Below, one piece after another: positions 38,621 to 58,131 of a stretch of 64,000 nucleotides of DNA. How positions within the stretch are numbered: the stretch's first letter is position 1; each line of letters starts with the position of its first letter. The notes under the pieces are model-generated. The model saw only the letters and a program-made list of their open reading frames with translations. It had not been told where the DNA came from and made no database searches. The DNA lies in NCBI GenBank assembly GCA_027071315.1, contig JALSUP010000038.1, positions 1 through 64,000 of the forward strand, read 5' to 3'. A program made the position numbers and the translations under genes. The DNA comes from Sulfurovum sp. (GTDB lineage Bacteria > Campylobacterota > Campylobacteria > Campylobacterales > Sulfurovaceae).

Positions 38621-38701
38621 CGTGATCCCTTGGTTTTAAGTAGGGTATTTTAGTGAATTTAGCTAAAAAAAGAGAAATTTTCCATTATTTTCGAAAAACA
38701 C

Positions 38702-38730
38702 TTGACATTTAAAATCTTTTTGTCTATAAT
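38702..38730 (+). promoter_or_regulatory. Sigma70-like promoter for the tRNA cluster
   Basis: TTGACA (38702) 17-bp spacer TATAAT (38725-38730). Confidence 0.8.
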
Positions 38731-38768
38731 TCCCGTCCATTTTAAGTGTAACTGCTTCTAATGATGGT

Positions 38769-38845
38769 GCTGGTGTAGCTCAGTTGGCTAGAGCAGCTGA
38801 TTTGTAATCAGCAGGTCGGGGGTTCGAGTCCCTTCACCAGCTCCA
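38769..38845 (+). tRNA. tRNA-Thr (TGT)
   Basis: Cloverleaf gctggtgtagctcagttggctagagcagctgatTTGTaatcagcaggtcgggggttcgagtcccttcaccagctcca. Confidence 0.95.
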
Positions 38846-38896
38846 TAGAAATATAATTATCAGTGTTTGTACCAGATACACAACAAACAACCAAGT

Positions 38897-38981
<85 letters not shown>

Positions 38982-39005
38982 TAACTTGTTAAGTTGCATA
39001 AAGAC

Positions 39006-39081
39006 GCGGGCGTAGCTCAGTGGCTAGAGTTCCTGCCTTCCAAGCAGGCTGTCGAGGGTTCGAATCCCTTCGCCCGCTCCA
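39006..39081 (+). tRNA. tRNA-Gly (TCC)
   Basis: gcgggcgtagctcagtggctagagttcctgcctTCCaagcaggctgtcgagggttcgaatcccttcgcccgctcca. Confidence 0.95.
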
Positions 39082-39206
39082 TAATCTGGGAGCTGTGTGA
39101 ATTATGTACTTAACTTAATTACTTCACATACAAAAGCTTTCCCGTACAAAACATTAATAATTTTAGATTTTAATTAAAAACTAAGAGCGTGCAATACGCA
39201 CATAAT

Positions 39207-39281
<75 letters not shown>

Positions 39282-39297
39282 CCATTCAGGTCTGGAT

Positions 39298-39341
39298 ATA
39301 TGGACAAAAGTATTACATTTGTGTAATAGTTCTGTCCATAT
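39298..39341. promoter_or_regulatory. Two-tier inverted repeat upstream of tuf
   Basis: ATATGGACA aaag TATTACA tttg TGTAATA gttc TGTCCATAT. Confidence 0.75.
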
Positions 39342-39366
39342 GGTATGGGGTCTAAGAAAATTTAGG

Positions 39367-39372
39367 TATAAT
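39367..39372 (+). promoter_or_regulatory. Candidate -10 box (TATAAT) for tuf
   Basis: tttaggTATAATactgcc about 35 bp upstream of tuf ATG. Confidence 0.55.
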
Positions 39373-39408
39373 ACTGCCTTTAAAACATTTTACAGCTAGG
39401 AGAAAAGC

Positions 39409-40617
39409 ATGGCTAAAGAAAAATTCGAACGAACTAAACCGCATGTTAACATCGGTACTATCGGTCACGTCGACCACGGAAAAACTACTCTAACAGCTGC
39501 TATTACAGCAGTACTTGCAGTAGCAGGTGATACTGAGCTTATGGATTACGATGCAATCGATAATGCACCAGAAGAGAGAGAAAGAGGAATTACAATTGCT
39601 ACTTCTCACGTAGAATACGAAACTGAAAACAGACACTACGCTCACGTAGACTGTCCAGGTCACGCTGACTACGTTAAAAACATGATTACTGGTGCTGCTC
39701 AGATGGACGGTGCTATTCTTGTTATTGCTGCAACTGACGGACCAATGGCTCAGACTAGAGAGCACATTCTTCTTTCTAAGCAGGTTGGTGTTCCATACAT
39801 CGTTGTATTCTTGAACAAAGAAGATCAGCTTGATGATGAAGACAAAGAAGAGATGTTAGAGCTTGTAGAGATGGAAGTTCGTGAACTTCTTTCTGAGTAT
39901 GACTTCCCGGGTGACGATACTCCAATCGTAGCCGGTTCAGCATTCCAGGCATTGGAAGAAGCTAAATCAGGAACGCTTGGTGAGTGGTCAGCAAAAATTA
40001 CTGAGCTTATGGCACAGGTTGATGAGTATATCCCAGAGCCAAAAAGAGAAACTGATAAAGATTTCCTAATGGCTATCGAAGATATCTTTACTATCCAGGG
40101 TCGTGGTACGGTTGTAACCGGTAAAGTAGACAGAGGTCAGGTATGTGTTGGTGATGAGGTTGAGATCGTTGGTCTTAAAGATACTCAGAAAACAACTGTA
40201 ACCGGTGTTGAAATGTTCCGTAAGGAAATGGATTGTGGTATTGCCGGAGATAACTGTGGTGTTCTTATCCGTGGTATTGACAAAGAAGCAGTACAAAGAG
40301 GTATGGTTCTTTGTAAGCCGGGTTCAATCACGCCTCATACACAATTTGAAGCTGAGATCTATGTTCTTACTAAAGAAGAGGGTGGTAGACACACGCCATT
40401 CTTTGACAACTATAGACCACAGTTTTATGTACGTACAACAGACGTAACAGGTTCAGTTAAACTACAAGATGGTACTGAAATGGTTATGCCAGGTGATAAC
40501 GTTAAAATTAACGTTGAACTTATCGCTCCTGTTGCACTTGATGAAGGTACTAAGTTTGCTATCCGTGAAGGTGGTAGAACAGTTGGTGCCGGTGTTGTTT
40601 CTAAGATCATCGCTTAG
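39409..40617 (+). CDS. tuf: Elongation factor Tu
   Basis: [33 protein letters not shown]. Confidence 0.99.
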   Translation: MAKEKFERTKPHVNIGTIGHVDHGKTTLTAAITAVLAVAGDTELMDYDAIDNAPEERERGITIATSHVEYETENRHYAHVDCPGHADYVKNMITGAAQMDGAILVIAATDGPMAQTREHILLSKQVGVPYIVVFLNKEDQLDDEDKEEMLELVEMEVRELLSEYDFPGDDTPIVAGSAFQALEEAKSGTLGEWSAKITELMAQVDEYIPEPKRETDKDFLMAIEDIFTIQGRGTVVTGKVDRGQVCVGDEVEIVGLKDTQKTTVTGVEMFRKEMDCGIAGDNCGVLIRGIDKEAVQRGMVLCKPGSITPHTQFEAEIYVLTKEEGGRHTPFFDNYRPQFYVRTTDVTGSVKLQDGTEMVMPGDNVKINVELIAPVALDEGTKFAIREGGRTVGAGVVSKIIA

Positions 40618-40668
40618 TAACACCGTTGCAGGAGGCTTGCCTCTTGCACAATATCGTAGGAGATAACA

Positions 40669-40821
40669 ATGAGAGAAACAGTTCACCTTGGTTGTGAGAA
40701 GTGTACAAGACGTAACTACCACACAACGAAGAACAAAAAAACGACAACAGAAAAACTTGCACTTAAGAAATATTGTAAATGGTGTAAAGAACATACTGTT
40801 CACAAAGAGATGAAGCTGTAA
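40669..40821 (+). CDS. rpmG: 50S ribosomal protein L33
   Basis: [50 protein letters not shown]; absent from the ORF track (50 aa). Confidence 0.95.
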   Translation: MRETVHLGCEKCTRRNYHTTKNKKTTTEKLALKKYCKWCKEHTVHKEMKL

Positions 40822-40864
40822 TCACAGTTTTGTCCTTTATTGAGACTTTTTAAAGTCTCACTTT

Positions 40865-40940
40865 AGGCCAATAGCTCAGTTGGTAGAGCACTGGTCTCCA
40901 AAACCAGGTGCCGTGGGTTCGAGTCCCTCTTGGCCTGCCA
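40865..40940 (+). tRNA. tRNA-Trp (CCA)
   Basis: aggccaatagctcagttggtagagcactggtctCCAaaaccaggtgccgtgggttcgagtccctcttggcctgcca. Confidence 0.95.
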
Positions 40941-40958
40941 CAAACAAAGGTAACACAT

Positions 40959-41138
40959 ATGGGAAAAATTTCAACATTTATTGCAAACGCGAAAGCGGAG
41001 ATCCATAAAGTAATATTTCCAACAAAAGTACAAGTAAGACAAGCATTTTTAGCAGTAATTCTCGTAGTCACTGTCATATCAATATTTTTAGCATTGGTTG
41101 ACCTTTTAATGTCATCAATCGTATCATCAGTTTTATAG
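40959..41138 (+). CDS. secE: Preprotein translocase subunit SecE
   Basis: MGKISTFIANAKAEIHKVIFPTKVQVRQAFLAVILVVTVISIFLALVDLLMSSIV; start at 40959, not the track's 40908 inside the tRNA. Confidence 0.92.
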   Translation: MGKISTFIANAKAEIHKVIFPTKVQVRQAFLAVILVVTVISIFLALVDLLMSSIVSSVL

Positions 41139-41147
41139 GATTATCAG

Positions 41148-41678
41148 ATGGCTTTTCAATGGTATGCAATTCAAACATATTCAGGTTCAGAACAATCAGT
41201 TAAAAGAGCAATTGAACAACTGGTTATTGATCATGGGATCGAAGAGAAAGTTGACACTATTGTCGTTCCGACAGAAGAAGTGATCGAAGTTAAGAATGGT
41301 GAAAAAAAGATTACAGAGAGAACATTGTACTCAGGGTATGCTTTCGCACATATAGACCTGGATACTGACCTTTGGCACAAGATCCAGTCTTTGCCGAGAG
41401 TATCTAGATTTATCGGTGAACAAAAGACACCTACAGCACTTACAGATGCGGATGTAAAGAATATTTTGGCCAGAATGGAAGAAAAATCTGCACCGCGTCC
41501 AAAAGTGGATTTCGAAACAGGCGAGATGGTACGTATTGTTGACGGACCATTCTCCAACTTTACAGGAATGGTGGAAGAGTATGACCTTGACCACGGTAAA
41601 TTAAAGTTGAACGTTTCTATTTTTGGTAGAAATACACCTGTTGAGATTGACTATACGCAAGTAGAGAAAATCATATAA
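41148..41678 (+). CDS. nusG: Transcription termination/antitermination protein NusG
   Basis: FQWYAIQTYSGSEQSVKRAIEQ; KOW motif VDGPFSNFTGMVEEYD. Confidence 0.97.
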   Translation: MAFQWYAIQTYSGSEQSVKRAIEQLVIDHGIEEKVDTIVVPTEEVIEVKNGEKKITERTLYSGYAFAHIDLDTDLWHKIQSLPRVSRFIGEQKTPTALTDADVKNILARMEEKSAPRPKVDFETGEMVRIVDGPFSNFTGMVEEYDLDHGKLKLNVSIFGRNTPVEIDYTQVEKII

Positions 41679-41742
41679 CAATTTAGTCTTCGGTCTTGGG
41701 ACTTAAAACAGAAAGATTCAAATTACATTTAAGGAAGAACAG

Positions 41743-42168
41743 ATGGCAAAAAAAATAACTGAAAAGTTCAAAATGATGATCCCGGCCGGATCAGCAAATC
41801 CATCACCGCCGGTAGGTCCTGCACTTGGACAGCGTGGTGTAAACATTATGGAGTTTTGTAAAGCTTTTAATGAAAAAACAAAAGAGATGATGGGATTCAA
41901 AGTACCTGTTGAAGTGACAGTCTATGCAGACAGAAGTTTTACATTTGAAACAAAACAACCGCCTGCATCAGAGCTTATTTTGAAGGCTGCGGGTCTTAAA
42001 AAAGGTACGGACAACCCTATTACCAATAAAGTAGGATCTATCACACAGGCAAAGCTTGATGAGATCGTTGAGAGAAAAATTGTTGATATGAATACAAGTG
42101 ACAAAGCAATGGCAGCAAATATTATTGCCGGTACTTGTAGATCAATGGGTGTTGAGATCGTAGACTAA
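41743..42168 (+). CDS. rplK: 50S ribosomal protein L11
   Basis: [32 protein letters not shown]. Confidence 0.98.
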   Translation: MAKKITEKFKMMIPAGSANPSPPVGPALGQRGVNIMEFCKAFNEKTKEMMGFKVPVEVTVYADRSFTFETKQPPASELILKAAGLKKGTDNPITNKVGSITQAKLDEIVERKIVDMNTSDKAMAANIIAGTCRSMGVEIVD

Positions 42169-42240
42169 TCAGTCACGAAGTGAGAGAATAATCAAAACCA
42201 CATGATTTAAAAATGTGGGAGCATATAAGCGGAGTATAAC

Positions 42241-42945
42241 ATGGCAAAAAAACCAAGTAAAAAAAGAGAAGCACTACTTAAAAAAATAGATGCAGAAAAA
42301 GAGTACAGTGTAGAAGAAGCAATGGCTACACTGAAAGAACTTAAATCAGCAAACTTTGACGAAACTGTTGAAGTGGCGTTGAACCTTAATGTTGACCCAA
42401 GACACGCAGACCAGATGGTAAGAGGATCAGTTGTTCTTCCAAACGGTACTGGTAAAAAAGTAAGAGTGGCAGTCTTTGCTAAAGATGCAAAAGCTGATGA
42501 AGCAAAAGCGGCAGGGGCTGACCTTGTTGGTGCTGCAGATCTTATTGAAGATATCCAGGCAGGTAAAATTGACTTCGATATCGTTATCTCTACACCTGAT
42601 ATGATGGGTGTTCTTGGTAAAGTGGCAAGAGTACTTGGTCCAAAGGGGCTTATGCCAAACCCTAAGACCGGTACGGTCACAATGGACGTTGCTAAAGCAG
42701 TTGAAAATGCTAAGGGCGGACAGGTTAACTTTAGAGTTGATAAAAAAGGGAACATCCATGCAGGTATTGGAAAAATCTCTTTTGATCAAGAGAAGATCAA
42801 AGAGAACTTCATTACTTTGCTTGAAAAAGTAAACAGAGCAAAGCCGGCATCTGCAAAGGGTAGATATATCTCCAATGCAGCGATCTCTTTGACTATGAGC
42901 CCGTCAATCAAACTTGACACTTCAGAAGTAATGGACATCAAATAA
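42241..42945 (+). CDS. rplA: 50S ribosomal protein L1
   Basis: 234 aa; [24 protein letters not shown]. Confidence 0.98.
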   Translation: MAKKPSKKREALLKKIDAEKEYSVEEAMATLKELKSANFDETVEVALNLNVDPRHADQMVRGSVVLPNGTGKKVRVAVFAKDAKADEAKAAGADLVGAADLIEDIQAGKIDFDIVISTPDMMGVLGKVARVLGPKGLMPNPKTGTVTMDVAKAVENAKGGQVNFRVDKKGNIHAGIGKISFDQEKIKENFITLLEKVNRAKPASAKGRYISNAAISLTMSPSIKLDTSEVMDIK

Positions 42946-42951
42946 AAAGGC

Positions 42952-42976
42952 GACAGGCGCAGCCTGTCCTTTTTTT
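42952..42976 (+). terminator. Rho-independent terminator-like hairpin after rplA
   Basis: GACAGGC GCA GCCTGTC C TTTTTTT. Confidence 0.8.
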
Positions 42977-43039
42977 ACCTTCAATCAAAAATTACAGGTA
43001 GTTTTTGATTGAGAGTATTTTTTACTACTCATAATCTTA

Positions 43040-43138
43040 GATTTAAGATAAAAGGGGCGAAAGCTTAATTAGTCTGTTCGAAAGAGCAGGTGTGTAGGTT
43101 TGACCTATACCCTTTTAGAGATCGGAAGGAGAATATAT
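43040..43138 (+). promoter_or_regulatory. Putative L10 leader (autoregulatory mRNA structure) upstream of rplJ
   Basis: Position upstream of rplJ; paired segments ...GTCTGTTCGAAAGAGCAGGTGTGTAGGTTTGACCTATACCC. Confidence 0.5.
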
Positions 43139-43624
43139 ATGACTAGAACTAGAAAAGAAGAGTTAGTTGCAGAGATGACAGCAGAGTTTAAAGACGCTGG
43201 TGCCATTATCGTCTGTGATTACAAAGGAATGACTGTTGAAAATCTTGAAATCGTAAGAAACCTTGCGAAAGATGAAGATTCAAAAGTAAAAGTTGTGAAA
43301 AATAAATTAGCTATGATCGCATTGAAAAATGCCGGTTGTGAAGTAGTAGATTTTTCAGACACAAACCTTGTAATTTGGGGCGATACACAGGTTTTACCTT
43401 GTAAGATCGCTGACAAAGCAGCCACTGATTTTAAAGAAAGTTTTGCAATCAAAACTGGTTTGATCCAGGGTGAAGTTGCTAGTATGGAGACCATCAACGC
43501 GATGGCTAAATTGCCTACTAGAGATGAACTTATTGGTATGCTCCTTAATGTTTGGAATGCACCGGTTCAGAACTTTACAATTGGTATGAATGCATTGGCT
43601 ACTAAATTAGAAGAAGAAGCGTAG
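43139..43624 (+). CDS. rplJ: 50S ribosomal protein L10
   Basis: [33 protein letters not shown]; start 43139. Confidence 0.95.
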   Translation: MTRTRKEELVAEMTAEFKDAGAIIVCDYKGMTVENLEIVRNLAKDEDSKVKVVKNKLAMIALKNAGCEVVDFSDTNLVIWGDTQVLPCKIADKAATDFKESFAIKTGLIQGEVASMETINAMAKLPTRDELIGMLLNVWNAPVQNFTIGMNALATKLEEEA

Positions 43625-43631
43625 AGTTAAA

Positions 43632-43689
43632 GGGCAACCACAAGGGTTTGCCCCTACAATAACATGTAGTGGTGCCCCTCGTGGGTACC
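43632..43689. repeat. GTAG-type inverted hairpin pair, family A, between rplJ and rplL
   Basis: GGGCAACCACAAGGGTTTGCCCCTAC aataacat GTAGTGGTGCCCCTCGTGGGTACC. Confidence 0.8.
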
Positions 43690-43721
43690 TTATTATAAAA
43701 ATATATTTTAAGGAATTAAAA

Positions 43722-44090
43722 ATGGCAACAACTAAAGAAGATGTTCTTGAGTTTATCTCAAACATGTCAGTACTTGAGCTTTCTGAGCTTGTAAAAGAAT
43801 TTGAAGAGAAATTTGGCGTATCTGCACAAGCTACAGTAGTAGCTGGTGGTGGAGCAGCAGCAGAAGCAGTTGAAGAGCAAACAGAGTTTGATGTAGTTCT
43901 TACTGATGCTGGTGAGAAGAAAATTAATGCAATTAAAGTAGTAAGAGCCATTACTGGTCTTGGACTTAAAGAAGCAAAAGCAGCTGTTGAAGAAGTACCA
44001 TCTGTACTTAAAGAATCAGTTTCTAAAGAAGAAGCAGAAGCATTCAAAACACAAATTGAAGAAGCTGGCGCTAAGTGTGAACTTAAATAA
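43722..44090 (+). CDS. rplL: 50S ribosomal protein L7/L12
   Basis: [62 protein letters not shown]. Confidence 0.98.
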   Translation: MATTKEDVLEFISNMSVLELSELVKEFEEKFGVSAQATVVAGGGAAAEAVEEQTEFDVVLTDAGEKKINAIKVVRAITGLGLKEAKAAVEEVPSVLKESVSKEEAEAFKTQIEEAGAKCELK

Positions 44091-44108
44091 GTCTAAGGAC
44101 TTATTGAC

Positions 44109-44132
44109 GAGAGAGAGTTTCGACTCTTTCTC
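44109..44132 (+). other. UUCG tetraloop hairpin between rplL and rpoB
   Basis: GAGAGAGAGT TTCG ACTCTTTCTC, 10-bp stem with one G-T wobble. Confidence 0.75.
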
Positions 44133-44266
44133 ACCTCTTTCTATCTATACATTTTAAAAGATATAGTTAAAAGCTATTCGGAGACATTTCATACCCTCCT
44201 CTAATAGTTTCTTTGTGTATCTATTCGAGTTCCTGTAGACTCCAACGATATTAATCAATTAACTAA

Positions 44267-52976
<8,710 letters not shown>

Positions 52977-53306
52977 GCAGACAAATCTTTGAGGACTGTG
53001 CCCTTTTGGGTAACAGTCCTCCGCCTCTATCTCCTTTCAAAACCCTCCAAACCTTTTCACGTAAGAAAAACACAAGAATATTTCGATATAATATGCCTCC
53101 AAAATTGTGACAGGACGTTTTCTGAACAAAGTCCAGCAAAACTGCGTTAACATTGCGTTTGCTTCAGCAGCAGGCTCAAATGACTGGTCATTTTTGGTAG
53201 ATTAATACAGTACATAAAAGTGCTTACAGAGCGTTATTATGTGGTGTAAGAACCCAGATTCAAGAGACACAGATCTCAATTCAAACTAACAAAGAAAGGA
53301 TACGAT

Positions 53307-53681
53307 TTGCCTACAATTAACCAATTGATTCGTAAAGAACGTAAAAAGCAAGTGAAAAAATCAAAATCACCTGCGCTAGTAAAATGTCCTCAAAGAAGAG
53401 GCGTATGTACAAGAGTTTACACAACAACTCCAAAGAAACCTAACTCGGCACTTAGAAAAGTTGCAAAAGTTAGATTGACTTCAGGATTTGAAGTCATCTC
53501 ATACATCGGTGGAGAGGGTCACAACCTTCAGGAGCACTCTATTGTACTTGTACGTGGAGGAAGAATTAAAGATTTACCTGGTGTGAAGTATCACATCGTT
53601 CGTGGTGCACTGGATGCGTCAGGAGTAAATGGTAGAACTGTTGCACGTTCTAAGTACGGTACTAAAAAGCCAAAAAAATAA
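53307..53681 (+). CDS. rpsL: 30S ribosomal protein S12
   Basis: [53 protein letters not shown] start. Confidence 0.98.
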   Translation: MPTINQLIRKERKKQVKKSKSPALVKCPQRRGVCTRVYTTTPKKPNSALRKVAKVRLTSGFEVISYIGGEGHNLQEHSIVLVRGGRIKDLPGVKYHIVRGALDASGVNGRTVARSKYGTKKPKK

Positions 53682-53778
53682 TCATCTGATTATTCACAAG
53701 TAAAAAAGTAGTAGTTTAGCTTAGGAATGAGCTTGAAACAGGTGTTGTCAGTATCCTTAGGGGACAAGACTTGAGTAA

Positions 53779-54270
<492 letters not shown>

Positions 54271-54281
54271 GGAACTAAGTT

Positions 54282-56372
54282 ATGGCAAGAACGCACAAAC
54301 TTAACGACGTAAGAAACATCGGTATTGCCGCGCACATTGATGCCGGTAAAACAACAACAACAGAAAGAATCCTTTTCTATACGGGTGTTGAACACAAAAT
54401 TGGTGAAGTCCATGACGGTGCTGCAACAATGGACTGGATGGAGCAGGAGCAGGAGAGAGGTATTACCATTACTTCTGCTGCAACAACATGTGAGTGGGCT
54501 GGAAAGCAGATCAACATTATTGACACTCCGGGTCACGTTGACTTTACAATTGAAGTTGAACGTTCTATGAGAGTACTTGACGGTGCTGTCTCTGTCTTCT
54601 GTGCAGTTGGTGGGGTTCAACCACAATCTGAGACTGTATGGAGACAAAGAAACCGTTATGGTGTACCTTCAATCGTATTTGTTAACAAATATGACAGAAC
54701 AGGTTCAGACTTTTACGAAGTTGAGAGACAAATTCGTGAGAGACTAAAAGGTAATCCGGTTCCTATTCAATTGCCAATCGGTGCTGAAGAAGATTTTGCC
54801 GGTGTTGTTGACCTTGTCAAAATGAAAGCAATTGTTTGGGACAAAGATGCTGAAATGGGATCTAACTACCACGTAGAAGAGATTTCTGAAGATATGGTTG
54901 AATTGGCAGAAACTTACCGTGAAAAACTCATTGAGAGTATTTCTGAAGCGGATGGCAATGACGCACTTATGGAAAAATACATGGAAGGCGAAGAGCTTAC
55001 CGAAGAAGAGATCGTAGCTGGAATTAAAGCGGCGACTATCGGTATGCACATCGTTCCAATGACTGTTGGTTCTGCATTTAAAAACAAAGGTGTTCAAACT
55101 TTACTTGACGCTGTTGTTGCTTACCTCCCGTCTCCGGTTGAAGCACCTGCTATTAAGGGTACTGAAATGGAAGATGAAACAAAAGAAGTCATTGTTGAGT
55201 CTACTGATGATGGTGAATTTGCATCATTGGCATTTAAGATCATGACTGACCCATTTGTTGGACAGTTGACATTTATTCGTGTATACCGTGGTTCTTTGGA
55301 GTCAGGTTCTTACGTACTTAACTCTACAAAAGAGAAGAAAGAGCGTATCGGGCGTATCATGAAGATGCACGCGATCAAAAGAGAAGAAGTTCAAGAAATC
55401 TACGCCGGTGAGATCGGTGCGGTTGTTGGACTTAAGTCTACAACAACAGGAGATACACTCTGTTCAGAGAAAGATAAAGTCGTTCTTGAAAGAATGGACT
55501 TCCCGGATCCGGTTATCTCTGTTGCGGTTGAGCCTAAAACAAAAGCCGACCAGGAAAAAATGGGTGTTGCACTTTCTAAACTTGCAGCAGAAGATCCTTC
55601 TTTCCGTGTTTCTTCAGACGAAGAGACAGGGCAGACTATTATTTCAGGAATGGGTGAACTTCACCTGGAAATTCTTGTAGACAGAATGAAGAGAGAGTTT
55701 AAAGTTGAAGCTGAAGTGGGTGCACCACAAGTTTCTTACCGTGAGACTATTAAAAATTCTGTTGATCAAGAGTACAAGTATGCTAAACAATCAGGTGGTC
55801 GTGGACAATTTGGTCACGTTTATCTCAAGATTGAGCCGCAAGAACCAGGATTTGGTTATGAATTTGTGGACGCAGTTAAAGGTGGGGTAATTCCAAAAGA
55901 ATTTATCAAACCAATTGATAAAGGTATTCAGGAAGCAATGGCCAGAGGTATTCAGGCAGGTTATCCTGTAGAAGATCTTAAAGTCACTGTTTATGACGGT
56001 TCTTACCACGATGTCGACTCCTCTGAAATGGCATTTAAACTTGCTGCCTCAATGGGTTTAAGAGAGGGTTGTAAAAAAGCTAACCCTATTATCCTTGAGC
56101 CAATGATGAAAGTTGAAGTTGAAACACCAGAAGATTACATGGGTGACGTTATTGGAGATATCTCTAAAAGACGTGGTCAGGTAACTGGTATGGGCGACAG
56201 AGCAGGATCTAAGATCGTTGATGCATTCGTACCACTTTCTGAAATGTTCGGTTACTCAACAGACCTACGTTCAATGTCTCAAGGACGTGCAACGTATGCG
56301 ATGGAATTCGATCACTATGAAGAGGTTCCACAGAATGTGGCGAAGGAAATCATCGAAAAGCGTAACAGCTAA
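54282..56372 (+). CDS. fusA: Elongation factor G
   Basis: [24 protein letters not shown]. Confidence 0.99.
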   Translation: MARTHKLNDVRNIGIAAHIDAGKTTTTERILFYTGVEHKIGEVHDGAATMDWMEQEQERGITITSAATTCEWAGKQINIIDTPGHVDFTIEVERSMRVLDGAVSVFCAVGGVQPQSETVWRQRNRYGVPSIVFVNKYDRTGSDFYEVERQIRERLKGNPVPIQLPIGAEEDFAGVVDLVKMKAIVWDKDAEMGSNYHVEEISEDMVELAETYREKLIESISEADGNDALMEKYMEGEELTEEEIVAGIKAATIGMHIVPMTVGSAFKNKGVQTLLDAVVAYLPSPVEAPAIKGTEMEDETKEVIVESTDDGEFASLAFKIMTDPFVGQLTFIRVYRGSLESGSYVLNSTKEKKERIGRIMKMHAIKREEVQEIYAGEIGAVVGLKSTTTGDTLCSEKDKVVLERMDFPDPVISVAVEPKTKADQEKMGVALSKLAAEDPSFRVSSDEETGQTIISGMGELHLEILVDRMKREFKVEAEVGAPQVSYRETIKNSVDQEYKYAKQSGGRGQFGHVYLKIEPQEPGFGYEFVDAVKGGVIPKEFIKPIDKGIQEAMARGIQAGYPVEDLKVTVYDGSYHDVDSSEMAFKLAASMGLREGCKKANPIILEPMMKVEVETPEDYMGDVIGDISKRRGQVTGMGDRAGSKIVDAFVPLSEMFGYSTDLRSMSQGRATYAMEFDHYEEVPQNVAKEIIEKRNS

Positions 56373-56396
56373 GACGGGTTTCTTTACCGCATATTT

Positions 56397-56424
56397 GACC
56401 GAACGGGGTTTTCTCCGCTCGGTC
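56397..56424 (+). terminator. Strong hairpin downstream of fusA (terminator-like, no clear T-tract)
   Basis: GACCGAACGGGG TTTT CTCCGCTCGGTC. Confidence 0.45.
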
Positions 56425-56530
56425 ACTTACTTAACGTAAGCTCTCTCACTACAAAAATCCCCGTTCGACCAAATCTCCAGTAAATTAACTCCGAAATTTT
56501 TTATTACGAAATATTAATTAACATTTTCGC

Positions 56531-56590
56531 GTAGGGTGGATTCATCCACCGTCAAATCTCAATATATCATGGTGGGAAATCCCACCCTTG
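56531..56590. repeat. GTAG-type hairpin pair, family D (right head decayed)
   Basis: GTAGGGTGGATTCATCCACC gtcaaatctcaatatatcat GGTGGGAAATCCCACCCTTG. Confidence 0.75.
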
Positions 56591-56651
56591 TATTCCAATA
56601 TTTCCAAATTTTTATACTATAATTCCTTCTATTAATCAAAGGAAGAAACAC

Positions 56652-57017
56652 GTGAAATTCATCATAGACATCATCGAAGACATCAGAGAACAGATCAACA
56701 ACCAGGAAGCCTATACTCTTACAGCAGGACTTCTCAAAGAAGACCCGGAAGATAAAAACAAACTTATCTACTCCGGTGAAGCAAAGCTGAACACCTGGCA
56801 TATTGACGAAATCAAAAAACAACTTATCTTTGAAATAGACGGCAGTGATACACAAATCACCATAGGAGAGTTCATCCCGCCTCTTTTGATATGTGATATG
56901 GACAGTATGATGTTCGAGCTTAAAATCGATGTGAATGTAGCGTATCAAAATATGGAAGTGGTCGGTTTTGGGAAGAATGAGGTGGAAAAACGTTATATCC
57001 TGTTCATCAAGATATAA
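56652..57017 (+). CDS. Conserved-looking hypothetical protein
   Basis: 121 aa with good RBS (aaaggaag) and non-biased composition; no family recognised. Confidence 0.7.
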   Translation: MKFIIDIIEDIREQINNQEAYTLTAGLLKEDPEDKNKLIYSGEAKLNTWHIDEIKKQLIFEIDGSDTQITIGEFIPPLLICDMDSMMFELKIDVNVAYQNMEVVGFGKNEVEKRYILFIKI

Positions 57018-57029
57018 CGTTTTAAAGGT

Positions 57030-57371
57030 CTATGCGTACACAGACTCTTTTTTAAACTCTTTTGTTAAGAGGGCATAGAAGAGAGCTCTGTATTTATTTC
57101 TATTGGATGTTCCCATAGCTTCACATACTTTTTTAATGGCAGCATCCATATCTGCATCACTGGTACTAAGCCCTAATTTTTTTGTTAAAAAGTTTTTTTT
57201 CACTGTATCAAGTTCAGAACTTTGTGAACATGAAACCGTTTCAGAATCTTTTTTATAAATGGATGGCCCAAGACCTACTGTTACTTTTTCAATCAAGTCA
57301 TTTGATATACTCAATCCTAGTTTTTTTGCTTCAGCTGTATACTGTGCAATCTTTTCTTCTTGTTTTCCCAT
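57030..57371 (-). CDS. DUF2853 family protein
   Basis: GLGPSIYKKDSETVSCSQSSELDTVKKNFLTKKLGL...GTSNRNKYRALFYALL. Confidence 0.85.
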   Translation of the reverse strand: MGKQEEKIAQYTAEAKKLGLSISNDLIEKVTVGLGPSIYKKDSETVSCSQSSELDTVKKNFLTKKLGLSTSDADMDAAIKKVCEAMGTSNRNKYRALFYALLTKEFKKESVYA

Positions 57372-57422
57372 AATACTTCCTTTAAAATTTTTGTTACTTT
57401 TGATTATAGCAATAATTTTTTT

Positions 57423-57659
57423 TTAGGTCAAATATTGAGGTTCTTGTTCAAGGAGTACCCATGTCATATTTATTTTTTTTTCTTTACAAAAAAATGCTAA
57501 TTTCTCATAAGGGATTTTTTTGCGTCGTTTGATGACGGCAAAATATTGCGGGTCGAGGTCGAGGGCAGAGGCAATGTCTCTGTCAAGTATTTTTTCTTTT
57601 TTCTTCTCCTGCAGGAGTATGGTCTTTACCCGCTGCATGACATCCAAAAAATCTATCAT
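57423..57659 (-). CDS. Stand-alone CI-repressor-like N-terminal HTH protein
   Basis: ILDRDIASALDLDPQYFAVIKRRKKIPYEKLAFFCKEKKINMTWVLLEQ parallels the HTH of the 30154 S24 protein; ATG at 57659 with AAGGA upstream (track start 57686 is TTG). Confidence 0.75.
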   Translation of the reverse strand: MIDFLDVMQRVKTILLQEKKKEKILDRDIASALDLDPQYFAVIKRRKKIPYEKLAFFCKEKKINMTWVLLEQEPQYLT

Positions 57660-57718
57660 GGGTATCCTTATCGTTGTATAAGGCAATCATAATCAAATTT
57701 TAAAGAGATGCTCCGATA

Positions 57719-57735
57719 TATGTCATATTGACATA
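57719..57735. promoter_or_regulatory. Palindromic operator candidate
   Basis: TATGTCA TAT TGACATA, perfect 7-bp arms; resembles TATGTCAAATTGTCATA at 30082. Confidence 0.6.
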
Positions 57736-57744
57736 CTTTTTGCT

Positions 57745-58122
57745 TTAAAACTTCTCGCTGTCGATCTCAATCACCGTATGCACATTTCCTCTCGGGTTAA
57801 AATCGGCTATGAGTTTCATAGACTTTGGTGCCAGTTTAGAGTAGAGGGCATCGAAAATTTCATTGGTGGAATTCTCATGTGAGACGTGTCTGTACATAAA
57901 TGAGTTGATGTAGAGTTTGATCGCTTTGAGCTCTATAACGGTTTTATTCGGTACATAGGAGAGCTTCAGTGTGGCAAAGTCGGGGTAGCCTGAACGTGGG
58001 CAGAGGCACATGAATTCCGGGAGTTCAATGTTTATGGTGTAATTTTTTTCGTGTTCATTGGGCCAGAAGTTCTCTGCTGCATTGATGTCAAATTCCTGTA
58101 TCTCTTTTTCGCCGTATTTCAT
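57745..58122 (-). CDS. queF: NADPH-dependent 7-cyano-7-deazaguanine reductase
   Basis: FMCLCPRSGYPDFATLKLSYVP, LKLYI-like (AIKLYINSFMYRHVSHE). Confidence 0.92.
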   Translation of the reverse strand: MKYGEKEIQEFDINAAENFWPNEHEKNYTINIELPEFMCLCPRSGYPDFATLKLSYVPNKTVIELKAIKLYINSFMYRHVSHENSTNEIFDALYSKLAPKSMKLIADFNPRGNVHTVIEIDSEKF

Positions 58123-58131
58123 GGTGTTCCT

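Noticed and set aside
40627-40648. TGCAGGAGG-CTTG-CCTCTTGCA hairpin between tuf and rpmG
   Set aside because: Plausible intercistronic stem-loop, but single copy with no further evidence of function.
56559-56948. 129-aa minus-strand ORF
   Set aside because: Overlaps the better supported plus-strand 121-aa ORF (RBS and balanced composition) and starts in the family D repeat.
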